DNA from: Massilia agrisoli | GTDB lineage: Bacteria; Pseudomonadota; Gammaproteobacteria; Burkholderiales; Burkholderiaceae_D | Assembly: GCF_020831365.1 (NCBI RefSeq) | Contig: NZ_JAJHPV010000004.1 | Span: forward strand, 496,001 to 560,000 | Reading direction: 5' to 3' | DNA length: 64,000 nucleotides | Shown: positions 18,266 through 28,939 of the stretch, piece by piece | Position numbering within the stretch: the first letter of the stretch is position 1 | Layout of the letters: every line of letters begins with the position of its first letter | The notes under the pieces: generated by a model | What the model saw: only the letters and a program-made list of their open reading frames with translations | Databases searched by the model: none | What the model was told of the DNA's origin: nothing | Translations under genes and position numbers: made by a program

Positions 18266-18895
18266 ATGTCCAATATCACAGTTTTATGCGCGGACGGGGT
18301 TATCCATCGTTCATTGCGCAAAGCAATGGACGAATGCGATGGTATTTTGCTGATGGAAACAGAAGGAGGAGGCGAGTCCCTCATCCTGCAGCAGGCTCGT
18401 GACCTTCGGCCCGATGTATTCCTGATGAGCGGTCCCCTCGATGCGCCGCACTCCTTGTCCTTGTTGGCGCGGCTAAAAGTGCTCAGCCCAGAGACGCGGA
18501 TAATCGTGTTTTTTGATTTTTGCAGCCACCGCGAAATAATCGATGCGTTGTCGCATGGGATAAAGGGATGTATTAAGAAAACTTCCCCGGCCACGGAATG
18601 GCCAAAGGCAATCCGGGTTGTTCATGAAGGTAATTATTGGATACCGCGCCAGTTGCTGGTGGAGTCGCTGGACTGGATGCTCAATAACAGCGGTAATGAA
18701 GGTCAATTGCCGGATTCCAAACCAAAGATCCTGACCGCCCGTGAATGGGAAGTAATTCACTGGGTAAAACAGGGAATGACAAACAAGGAGATCGCGCGCC
18801 AGTTGGCGATCAGCGATACCACCGTTAAAACCCATCTCCAGCATATTTACGGCAAGCTCGAAATTCGCCGGCGCCTGCGCCTGCCTCTTGCCTGA
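18266..18895 (+). CDS. LuxR/NarL-type regulator with degenerate receiver domain
   Basis: A 209-residue protein with an N-terminal CheY-like domain (about 3-125) and a C-terminal LuxR helix-turn-helix (about 150-205: LTAREWEVIHWVKQ, TNKEIARQLAIS, TTVKTHLQHIYGKL). In the receiver the phospho-acceptor Asp is replaced by Ser55 (in VFLMSGP), and the acidic pair is reduced to one Asp (CADG), while the switch Lys is retained (GCIKKTS). It is therefore probably not controlled by conventional phosphorylation. Codon use is more AT-rich than in neighbouring genes, suggesting transfer. No partner histidine kinase is nearby. Confidence 0.87.
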   Translation: MSNITVLCADGVIHRSLRKAMDECDGILLMETEGGGESLILQQARDLRPDVFLMSGPLDAPHSLSLLARLKVLSPETRIIVFFDFCSHREIIDALSHGIKGCIKKTSPATEWPKAIRVVHEGNYWIPRQLLVESLDWMLNNSGNEGQLPDSKPKILTAREWEVIHWVKQGMTNKEIARQLAISDTTVKTHLQHIYGKLEIRRRLRLPLA

Positions 18896-18977
18896 CACAG
18901 TCACAACGCTCACCGCCGGGTTTGCGCCAGCGGCGAGAAGTGAGACAATCGCTGCATCTTGATCGCCGTGGACTGAG

Positions 18978-19733
18978 ATGTGGCCCTATCCTAAGGTCGT
19001 TGCCCATCGGGGCGGGGGCAGGCTTGCCCCGGAAAACACGCTCGCCGGCCTGCGTTGCGGGCTCGCTTACGGCTTCCGCGCAGTGGAATTCGACGTGATG
19101 CTGGCGCGCGACGGCGTGCCGGTCGTGGTCCACGATCCCTACCTCGGCCGCACCATCCCCGGATCCGGCAATGTGTTCGATTACGACGCCGCCGAGCTGG
19201 TGACGATGGATGCCGGCAGCTGGTTCGCTCCCCGCTTCAAAGGCGAGCCGGTGCCGCTGTACACCCAGTTTGTCGACGCTTGCCGGGCTCACGGGGCCTG
19301 GATGAACGTCGAGATCAAGCCGGCCCCGGGTGTCGAGGAGGAGACGGGCAGGGTGGTGGCTACGCTGACGCAGGCCATGTTCGGCCTGCAGATCGCCATG
19401 GATGACCCGCTGCAGGTCCCGCTGTTTTCCTCGTTCAGCACGGTTGCGCTGGAGGCTGCGCGGCTGGCCGCGCCCGGCATTGCGCGCGCGCTGCTGGTGG
19501 ACGACCCGCCTGAGGATTGGCTGGAGCAGGCCAGGAAGCTCGATGCCGTGGCGATCCACGCCAACCACAAAAAGCTCACGCGCCCATTCGCGCGCCAGGT
19601 CAGGGAAGCGGGCCTGGGCCTGTTTTGCTATACGGTCAATGACCCGGTGCGGGCGCGCGAGTTGCTTGGCTGGGGCGTCGACGCCCTCTGCACTGACCGG
19701 ATCGATATCATCGGGGCAGATTTCGCAGGCTGA
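18978..19733 (+). CDS. ugpQ: Glycerophosphodiester phosphodiesterase
   Basis: A 251-residue GDPD TIM-barrel enzyme. HRGGGRLAPENTLAG holds the first catalytic His and Glu, EFDVMLARDGVPVVVHDP the metal-binding and second His residues, and MNVEIKP the next metal-binding Glu. It hydrolyses glycerophosphodiesters to glycerol-3-phosphate and an alcohol. No signal peptide, so the cytoplasmic UgpQ type. It lies 53 bp before alaS but that gene appears to have its own promoter. Confidence 0.93.
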   Translation: MWPYPKVVAHRGGGRLAPENTLAGLRCGLAYGFRAVEFDVMLARDGVPVVVHDPYLGRTIPGSGNVFDYDAAELVTMDAGSWFAPRFKGEPVPLYTQFVDACRAHGAWMNVEIKPAPGVEEETGRVVATLTQAMFGLQIAMDDPLQVPLFSSFSTVALEAARLAAPGIARALLVDDPPEDWLEQARKLDAVAIHANHKKLTRPFARQVREAGLGLFCYTVNDPVRARELLGWGVDALCTDRIDIIGADFAG

Positions 19734-19786
19734 CCTACGCTATAATCGTTTTTTTATAGCATGCTGCCCGAACTCGCCCACACAAC

Positions 19787-22396
<2,610 letters not shown>

Positions 22397-22416
22397 GCGC
22401 CTGTCCTGCCTGAACC

Positions 22417-22443
22417 AGGCCCGGCAATTGCCGGGCCTTCTTC
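22417..22443 (+). terminator. Intrinsic terminator after alaS
   Basis: AGGCCCGGC (22417-22425), loop AATT, GCCGGGCCT (22430-22438), followed by TCTTC. Strong GC stem 20 bases after the alaS stop; the T tract is short. Confidence 0.75.
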
Positions 22444-22574
22444 ATTGAATTTTCAACACGTCAATAGTGGTTGTGATAACACAACATGCGAGATAAATAT
22501 TGGTGCGGTGCGTCATGATCTGCAAATAGGAGTAGTATGCGATTGCGTAACCCAACAACCCTGCAGAGCAATTG

Positions 22575-22832
22575 ATGAGCGACACCCTACTCGACAGCGA
22601 GATCATGGAATACCAGAAAGAACTCGACGCACGAGGCTTGAACTGCCCTTTGCCGATCCTGAAGGCGAAGAAGGCTTTGGCTGAAATGGCGACGGGTGAA
22701 GTCCTGCGGATCATTGCCACCGACTCCGGTTCGGTGCGTGACTTCCAGGCCTTCGCCAAGCAAACCGGCAATGCCCTCGTATCGCACACCCAGAACGGCC
22801 ACGAATTCGTTTTCCTGATGCGCCGTAAGTAA
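22575..22832 (+). CDS. TusA-family sulfurtransferase-like protein
   Basis: An 85-residue SirA/TusA/YeeD protein. The signature is LDARGLNCPLPILKAKKAL, where the Cys of CPxP is the persulfide-carrying residue. The family relays sulfur for tRNA thiolation, molybdenum cofactor or other pathways in the cytosol; which one applies here cannot be decided. A single gene, separated from alaS by a terminator and 130 bp that include an AT-richer segment. Confidence 0.9.
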   Translation: MSDTLLDSEIMEYQKELDARGLNCPLPILKAKKALAEMATGEVLRIIATDSGSVRDFQAFAKQTGNALVSHTQNGHEFVFLMRRK

Positions 22833-22950
22833 CACCACACGGGTGGTGCGGGCGTTCGCTCGCACCATTCTCATCGCTTTTCCGACCCAGCCAAAACTGA
22901 TCGCGGCCCAGCGCCTGGCGAGGTATCGGCACGCCTGTCGCGAACCCCGC

Positions 22951-23052
22951 GTCGTTCCCGCGCAGGCGGGAACCCATACTGAACATGCATTGGGCAGCAA
23001 ACAAAAGCACCACTAGTCGTTTTCAGAATGGCTTCCCGCTTCCGCGGGAATG
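22951..23052. repeat. Pair of dRS3-like GTTCCCGC..GCGGGAA(T/C) repeats
   Basis: The 366-bp gap between the TusA-like gene and the TPR gene has no gene. It holds two opposed copies of a short palindrome: GTTCCCGC/GCGGGAAC at 22954-22973 and TTCCCGC/GCGGGAA at 23033-23050. The core ATTCCC-N8-GGGAAT resembles the neisserial dRS3 element and is common in Burkholderiales intergenic DNA. The other copies are near 40.1 and 42.97 kb. Confidence 0.7.
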
Positions 23053-23198
23053 ACGCTCACACTTGACGCCGAAATAACGATATTTTTGCACTGCAGTGAT
23101 GCAAACTTTCGTTCTCCGCGCATGACAAGTATGGCAAAATTGCCAATCTGGGCAATCAATACATCCTGCTCGCCACCTTATCCACATCGGGTTACCTC

Positions 23199-24911
23199 AT
23201 GCGCAAACACCTCCGGTCCAACCTCCCGCGGCGGCTGTGCATGACCGCGCTGTCGCTGTCGGTGATCGCCGCCTGCTCGATCCTGCCGCTGACCGTGGAC
23301 ACCAGGGCCACCGCGCCGGTACTGGATGGTTTCGGCGAGACCACGCTGGTGCCATCACATGGCAGCCAGGCCGCGCGCCGCCTGTTCGCGCAAGGGATGG
23401 CGCAGGCGTATGCGTTCAACCGCCCCGAGGCGATCCGCGCGTTCAAGGCCGCGCTGGCGCAAGACCCGGACTGCGGCATGTGCGCCTGGGGCGCCGCCGT
23501 CCAGATGGGCCCAAACATCAACAACCGCACGCGCGGCGACGTCACCGAAGCGGCCAAATATGCCGACTACGCCCTCCGGCACACCAAAGGCCTTTCCGAA
23601 CGCGACCTGGCGCTGGTCAATTCGCTGGCGGTGCGCTACGGGCGCAAGGCCGGCACGGCGCAGGCGGCGCCGTACGGCGAAATTTGCCGGCCGCCGGACG
23701 GTGAATCCGAGCCCGCCGACCCGCTCGACGTCGCTTACGCTGGCTACATGCAGCAGCTCGCGGCCCGCTTCCCTGCCGACCCCGATGTGCTCACGCACTA
23801 CGCGGAAGCGGAGATGGTGGCCACCAGGAGCGACTGGTGGGACCCGAAAACCGGCAAGGCTGTGGGACGCATCGGCGCACTGGCCGACCTGGTCGAAGCC
23901 GGCCTGGCCAGATACCCCGAACACGTCGGGCTGAACCACTACATGATCCACGTGGTTGACGCGGTGCCAGTGGCAGCGCGCGCGGTGGCCGCTGCCGACC
24001 GGCTGGGCAAGCTGGCGCCGAAGTCGCCGCACCTGCTGCACATGCCGTCCCACACCTACGCCCACGTCGGGCGCTACGCCGACGCCACCCGGGTGAATCA
24101 ACTGGCGGTGGCGGCCGACGAGGCGATGTTCGGGGAACTGAAAAAGCAGGACTTCACGGTCAGCATGGACTGGCGCGGCCACAATTCGCACTTCCAGTGG
24201 TATGCGGCGCTGATGGAGGGGCGGGGCGACCTGGCGCTGGACACGGCGCGCGGCGCGGCCGACCGCGCCAAGGGGGACCATGTGTGGGGCGAGTACACGC
24301 GCAGCCTTCCGATGCTGACCTTGCTGCACCTGCAGCGCTGGGATGCGCTGCTCAAGGAGCCGATGCCGGTTGGCGGGCGCGGGGTCGCGGCGGCACTGGG
24401 GGATATGTCGCGCGGCATTGCCATGGCCCGCAGCGGCCAGCTTTCCAGCGCGCGCACGACGCTGGAAACGCTCAAGGCACAATCCAGGACGCTGGTCGAA
24501 AAACACAAGGGGACCGACTTCTTCGACAAGATGATCCGCAGCTTCGCCGTCAGTGCCGAAGCCCAGCTGGGCGCCGAAATCGCATTCGCGGAGCAGCGCA
24601 CCGACGCGGCGCTGGCGCTGCAGGCGAAGGCGGTGGAAGCCGCAGCGCGCCTGGACCGCGTGGAACCGCCGATGCTGGCCAGCGGTCCGCGCTACCGGCT
24701 CGGCGGCATGCAGTTGAAGGCCAGGCGCTTCGCGGCGGCAGAGCAGACCTTCCGCGAAGGGTTGGCGCTGCATCCGGGCAGCGGATGGACCTTGAACGGG
24801 CTGGAAAAGGCGCTGTCGGCGCAGGGCAAAACGGCCGAGGCGCACATCGTGCAGCGCGACCTGGCCAAGAGCTGGGTGGTCGCGGACAGCCAGGTCCGCG
24901 CGGCCCAGTAA
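23199..24911 (+). CDS. TPR-repeat exported protein, unknown function
   Basis: A 570-residue protein with a hydrophobic N-terminus (CMTALSLSVIAACSIL, possibly a lipoprotein signal). Several tetratricopeptide-like units are visible, the first as ARRLFAQGMAQAYAFNRPEAIRAFKAALAQDP and the last near residue 520 (AAEQTFREGLALHP, GWTLNGLEKAL). Metal-like motifs such as GLNHYMIHVVDA and HLLHMPSHTYAHVGRY occur in the middle and are conserved in related TPR proteins of unknown function. It probably acts in the periplasm. Stands alone. Confidence 0.8.
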   Translation: MRKHLRSNLPRRLCMTALSLSVIAACSILPLTVDTRATAPVLDGFGETTLVPSHGSQAARRLFAQGMAQAYAFNRPEAIRAFKAALAQDPDCGMCAWGAAVQMGPNINNRTRGDVTEAAKYADYALRHTKGLSERDLALVNSLAVRYGRKAGTAQAAPYGEICRPPDGESEPADPLDVAYAGYMQQLAARFPADPDVLTHYAEAEMVATRSDWWDPKTGKAVGRIGALADLVEAGLARYPEHVGLNHYMIHVVDAVPVAARAVAAADRLGKLAPKSPHLLHMPSHTYAHVGRYADATRVNQLAVAADEAMFGELKKQDFTVSMDWRGHNSHFQWYAALMEGRGDLALDTARGAADRAKGDHVWGEYTRSLPMLTLLHLQRWDALLKEPMPVGGRGVAAALGDMSRGIAMARSGQLSSARTTLETLKAQSRTLVEKHKGTDFFDKMIRSFAVSAEAQLGAEIAFAEQRTDAALALQAKAVEAAARLDRVEPPMLASGPRYRLGGMQLKARRFAAAEQTFREGLALHPGSGWTLNGLEKALSAQGKTAEAHIVQRDLAKSWVVADSQVRAAQ

Positions 24912-25057
24912 GCCTCGCGATAAGGGAACTTTAGGCGAAAGCCTCTACCCAGAAATCGCACGATCGTGCTTTAATTCTGTCCTGTAGAGGTTTTTCTCTT
25001 ATAATCTAGGCCACTTTAGTCACTTACCGAATTTCTAATTTCCCAAAAGGCACCCTC

Positions 25058-25807
25058 ATGAAAGTCCTGGTACCCGTCAAACGCGTGGTCGACTACAACG
25101 TCAAAGTGCGCGTGAAATCCGACGGCAGCGGCGTCGATATCGCCAATGTCAAAATGTCGATGAATCCATTCGACGAGATCGCGCTGGAAGAGGCGATGCG
25201 CCTGAAGGAAGCGGGCAAGGTCACCGAAGTGGTGGCGGTATCGTGCGGCGTCACCCAGTGCCAGGAAACCCTGCGCACCGGCATGGCGATCGGCGCCGAC
25301 CGCGGCATCCTGGTCGAAACCACCGCTGAACTCGAGCCGCTGGCTGTCGCCAAGCTGCTCAAGGCGCTGGCCGACAAGGAACAGCCACAGCTGATCATCC
25401 TGGGCAAGCAGGCGATCGACGACGACTCCAACCAGACCGGCCAGATGCTGGCAGCCCTGCTGGGCTGGCCGCAGGCGACGTTCGCGTCCAAGGTTGTGCT
25501 GGAAGACGGCAAAGTCACCGTCACCCGCGAAGTGGACGGCGGCCTGGAAACCCTGGCGTTGACGCTCCCGGCGATCATCACCACCGACCTGCGCCTGAAC
25601 GAGCCGCGCTACGTGACGCTGCCGAACATCATGAAGGCCAAGAAGAAGCCGCTCGACACCGTCAAGCCGGAAGACCTGGGCGTTGATGTTGCTGCGCGCC
25701 TGAAGACCCTGAAGGTCGTCGAGCCAGCCAAGCGTTCGGCCGGCATCAAGGTGCCTGACGTGGCGACCCTGGTTGCCAAGCTGCGCACCGAAGCCAAAGT
25801 TATCTGA
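25058..25807 (+). CDS. etfB: Electron transfer flavoprotein beta subunit
   Basis: A 249-residue ETF-beta. It opens [20 protein letters not shown] and contains the AMP-binding [21 protein letters not shown] segment and the recognition-loop ETFB signature. With EtfA it carries electrons from acyl-CoA dehydrogenases to ETF-ubiquinone oxidoreductase. TATAAT at 25000-25005 gives a likely promoter; AAAAGG precedes the ATG. First gene of a three-gene unit with etfA and an acyl-CoA dehydrogenase. Confidence 0.97.
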   Translation: MKVLVPVKRVVDYNVKVRVKSDGSGVDIANVKMSMNPFDEIALEEAMRLKEAGKVTEVVAVSCGVTQCQETLRTGMAIGADRGILVETTAELEPLAVAKLLKALADKEQPQLIILGKQAIDDDSNQTGQMLAALLGWPQATFASKVVLEDGKVTVTREVDGGLETLALTLPAIITTDLRLNEPRYVTLPNIMKAKKKPLDTVKPEDLGVDVAARLKTLKVVEPAKRSAGIKVPDVATLVAKLRTEAKVI

Positions 25808-25846
25808 TCGCGGCCCGGCCGTCCACACAAAAATTTAGGAACAATC

Positions 25847-26779
25847 ATGGTCGCATTAGTTATTGCTGAACACGACAACGCCTCCCTCAAGGGAAGCACC
25901 CACCACACCGTCACCGCTGCAGCACAGTGCGGCGGCGACGTGCATATCCTGGTGGCCGGCGCCAACTGCGGCGCAGCCGCCGCTGAAGCCGCGCAGATCG
26001 CCGGCGTATCGAAGGTGCTGGTGGCTGACGCCGCGCACTTCGCCGATGGCCTGGCCGAAAACGTCGCCGAGCAGGTGCTCGCGCTGGCGGCGTCGTACTC
26101 GCACATCCTGGCCCCGGCTACCGCCTACGGCAAAAACATCCTGCCGCGCGTCGCTGCAAAGCTGGACGTCGCGCAGATCTCCGAAATCACCAAGGTCGAT
26201 TCGCCAGACACCTTCGAGCGTCCGATCTATGCCGGTAACGCGATCGCCACCGTGCAGTCGGGCGACAAGGTCAAGGTCATCACCGTGCGTACCACGGGCT
26301 TCGACTCGGCCGCCGCTACCGGCGGTTCGGCTGCGACCGAAACCGTGCCGGCAGTTGGCGATTCGGGCAAGTCGAGCTTTGTCGGCCGCGAACTGGCCAA
26401 GTCGGACCGTCCGGAACTGACCGCGGCGAAGATCATCGTTTCCGGTGGCCGCGGCATGGGCTCGGGCGACAACTTCAAGCTGCTCGAGCCGCTGGCCGAC
26501 AAGCTGGGCGCGGCAATGGGCGCATCGCGCGCCGCTGTCGACGCGGGCTACGTGCCGAACGACTGGCAGGTTGGCCAGACCGGCAAGATCGTCGCGCCGT
26601 CGCTGTACATCGCCGTTGGTATCTCGGGCGCGATCCAGCACCTGGCCGGCATGAAGGACTCGAAGACCATCGTCGCGATCAACAAGGATCCGGAAGCGCC
26701 GATCTTCTCGGTGGCTGACTACGGCATCGTTGGCGACCTGTTCGAAGTGGTTCCGGCACTGGTCAAAGAACTCGGCTAA
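25847..26779 (+). CDS. etfA: Electron transfer flavoprotein alpha subunit
   Basis: A 310-residue ETF-alpha. The C-terminal FAD domain has [39 protein letters not shown], and [20 protein letters not shown], the standard FAD-binding signature. TTAGGA precedes ATG by six bases. It is 39 bp downstream of etfB in the same operon. Confidence 0.97.
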   Translation: MVALVIAEHDNASLKGSTHHTVTAAAQCGGDVHILVAGANCGAAAAEAAQIAGVSKVLVADAAHFADGLAENVAEQVLALAASYSHILAPATAYGKNILPRVAAKLDVAQISEITKVDSPDTFERPIYAGNAIATVQSGDKVKVITVRTTGFDSAAATGGSAATETVPAVGDSGKSSFVGRELAKSDRPELTAAKIIVSGGRGMGSGDNFKLLEPLADKLGAAMGASRAAVDAGYVPNDWQVGQTGKIVAPSLYIAVGISGAIQHLAGMKDSKTIVAINKDPEAPIFSVADYGIVGDLFEVVPALVKELG

Positions 26780-26801
26780 ATACGGCGAAACGTGATCCAT
26801 C

Positions 26802-26878
26802 CGTAGGGTGGAAGAGCGCAGCGTCATCCACCGATTAGATATCAATCGGTGGATGACGCTTCGCTCTTCCACCCTACG
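26802..26878. repeat. 77-bp near-perfect palindrome inside the etf operon
   Basis: Outer arms CGTAGGGTGGAAGAGCG (26802-26818) and its complement (26862-26878), inner arms of 16 bp (26821-26836 and 26844-26859), a single C/T mismatch between them, and loop AGATATC. As RNA it would form a stem of about 34 bp between the etfA stop and the acyl-CoA dehydrogenase start. It lacks a T tract and resembles the GTAGGGTGGA..TCCACCCTAC repeat type found in related genomes. Confidence 0.8.
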
Positions 26879-26903
26879 TGACCATTAAAACTAGGAGATA
26901 AGA

Positions 26904-28694
26904 GTGAGCTACAACGCCCCACTGAAAGACATGCTGTTCGTGATGAACGAACTGGCTGGCATGCCGACGATCAGCCAGCTGCCAGGCTGCGAAGACGCTA
27001 CCGCCGACACCGTCGAGGCGGTACTGGAAGAGAATGCGAAATTCTGTGGCGGCGAGATCGCCCCGCTGAACCACCCGAGCGACAAGGAGCCGAGCTTCTG
27101 GCACGACGGCCAGGTGACGACCTCCAAGGGCTTCAAGGAAGCTTTCAAGAGCTTCGGCGAAGCTGGCTGGCAGGGCTTGCAGCATCCGGTCGAATTCGGC
27201 GGCCAGGGCCTGCCGAAGCTGGTGGCGACGCCATGCATCGAGATGCTGCACGCATCGTCGCTGTCGTTCGCACTGTGCCCCTTGCTGACCGATGGCGCCA
27301 TCGAAGCGCTGCTGACCGCCGGGTCAAGCGAACAGAAAGCCACTTACCTCGAGCCGCTCATCGCCGGCAAGTGGACCGGCACCATGAACCTCACCGAGCC
27401 GCAGGCCGGCTCCGACCTGGCCGCCGTGCGCACCCGCGCCGAGCCGCAGGGCGACGGCACCTACAAGATTTTCGGCACCAAGATCTTCATCACCTACGGT
27501 GAGCACGACATGGCCGAGAACATCATCCACCTGGTACTGGCGCGCACGCCTGATGCGCCGCCGGGCGTGAAGGGCATCTCGCTGTTCATCGTGCCGAAGT
27601 TCCTGGTCAACGCGGACGGCTCGATCGGCGCGCGCAATGATGCGCACTGCGTCTCGATCGAACACAAGCTGGGCATCAAGGCCAGCCCGACCGCGGTACT
27701 GCAGTTCGGCGACCACGGCGGCGCCATCGGCACCCTGGTGGGCGAAGAGAACCGCGGCCTCGAATACATGTTCATCATGATGAACGCGGCCCGCTTCGGC
27801 GTCGGCATGCAGGGCATCGCCGTGGCTGACCGCGCCTACCAGCAGGCCGCCGCCTTCGCCAAGGACCGCGTGCAGTCGCGCGACCTGGCAGGCTCCGCCG
27901 GCCCTGTCGCGATCATCAACCACCCCGACGTGCGCCGCATGCTGATGTCGATGCGCTCGCAAGTGGAGGCGGCGCGCGCGCTGGCCTACGTGGGCGCTGG
28001 CCTCAGCGATGCCGCGCACTTCCACGCCGATGCCGAGACGCGCAAGGCCAACCTGGCAGTGTATGAATACCTGGTCCCTGTCATCAAGGGCTGGTCGACC
28101 GAGATGTCCGAAGCGGTTACCCGCGACGGCGTGCAGGTCCACGGCGGCATGGGCTTCATCGAAGAGACGGGCGCGGCGCAGCACTACCGCGATTCGAAGA
28201 TCCTGTCGATCTACGAAGGCACCACCGCGATCCAGGCCAATGACCTGGTCGGCCGCAAGACGGTACGCGACGGCGGCGCCGTGGCCAAGGGCCTGATCGC
28301 ACAGGTGCGTGCAACCGAAGCCGAACTGCGCGCAACCGACAACGCCGACTTCGCGGCGATCGCGCGCCAGCTGGCGGACGGCAGCCGCGCGCTTGAGGAA
28401 GTGGTCGACTTCATGGTCGCCAATGTCAAGAGCGACATCAAGGGCGTGTTCGCGGGCAGCGTGCTGTACCTGAAGCTGGCCGGCATCGTGCTCGGTGGAT
28501 GGCAGATGGGACGCGCGGCACTGGCGGCCCAGCGTAAATTGGAAGAGGGCGCAGGCGACGCGCAGTTCTACAAGGCCAAGATCGGCACCGCGCGCTTCTT
28601 TGCCGACCATATCCTGTCGCAGGCGCCAGGCCTGCGCACGGCCATCGTCGACGGCAGCGCCGGCGTGCTGGCGCTGGAAGTCGACCAGTTCTAA
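26904..28694 (+). CDS. Acyl-CoA dehydrogenase with C-terminal extension
   Basis: A 596-residue FAD enzyme, longer than the ~380-residue classical type and matching the subgroup with an extra C-terminal domain. Motifs: MNLTEPQAGSDLAAVRT, IFITYGEHDMAENI, GGMGFIEETGAAQHYRDSKI and SIYEGTTAIQANDLVGRK, the catalytic Glu lying in YEGTTAIQ. It oxidises an acyl-CoA to enoyl-CoA and passes electrons to EtfAB, whose genes are directly upstream. The start is GTG, supported by AGGAGA six bases upstream. Chain-length specificity is not readable. Confidence 0.94.
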   Translation: MSYNAPLKDMLFVMNELAGMPTISQLPGCEDATADTVEAVLEENAKFCGGEIAPLNHPSDKEPSFWHDGQVTTSKGFKEAFKSFGEAGWQGLQHPVEFGGQGLPKLVATPCIEMLHASSLSFALCPLLTDGAIEALLTAGSSEQKATYLEPLIAGKWTGTMNLTEPQAGSDLAAVRTRAEPQGDGTYKIFGTKIFITYGEHDMAENIIHLVLARTPDAPPGVKGISLFIVPKFLVNADGSIGARNDAHCVSIEHKLGIKASPTAVLQFGDHGGAIGTLVGEENRGLEYMFIMMNAARFGVGMQGIAVADRAYQQAAAFAKDRVQSRDLAGSAGPVAIINHPDVRRMLMSMRSQVEAARALAYVGAGLSDAAHFHADAETRKANLAVYEYLVPVIKGWSTEMSEAVTRDGVQVHGGMGFIEETGAAQHYRDSKILSIYEGTTAIQANDLVGRKTVRDGGAVAKGLIAQVRATEAELRATDNADFAAIARQLADGSRALEEVVDFMVANVKSDIKGVFAGSVLYLKLAGIVLGGWQMGRAALAAQRKLEEGAGDAQFYKAKIGTARFFADHILSQAPGLRTAIVDGSAGVLALEVDQF

Positions 28695-28705
28695 GCAAGC
28701 TCCTG

Positions 28706-28800
28706 GTAGGGCGGATAAGCGTGAAACGCGCATCCGCCGACTGCACGCGCCACCTTGGCGCGCGCGGTTCGGCGGATGCGCGCAAGCGCTTATCCGCCCT
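28706..28800. repeat. GCGGATAAG/GCATCCGCC repeat pair
   Basis: TAGGGCGGATAAGCG...GCGCATCCGCCG on the left and its inverted relative CGGCGGATGCGCG...CGCTTATCCGCCCT on the right, separated by a GCGCGCCACC/TTGGCGCGC centre that can also pair. Same family as at 6.0 kb, in the same back-to-back layout. The remainder of the gap to the next gene contains nothing else recognisable. Confidence 0.75.
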
Positions 28801-28939
28801 GCGCATTCAAGCTTGACGCATCAATAACACCGTGGTTTTTACTGTTTTCAATTGATTTTCGTTTAGGGAATCACGACTATAATCGGGAGCATCCTCAGCC
28901 ATGGCGGCTGGGTTGCCTGAACTGTAAAGGTTGCCCCGA

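Noticed and set aside
24917-24940. TAAAGTTC on the minus strand as a third FliA promoter
   Set aside because: The sequence 11 bases on is GGCTTACT, not close to GCCGATAA, and no gene begins downstream in that direction.
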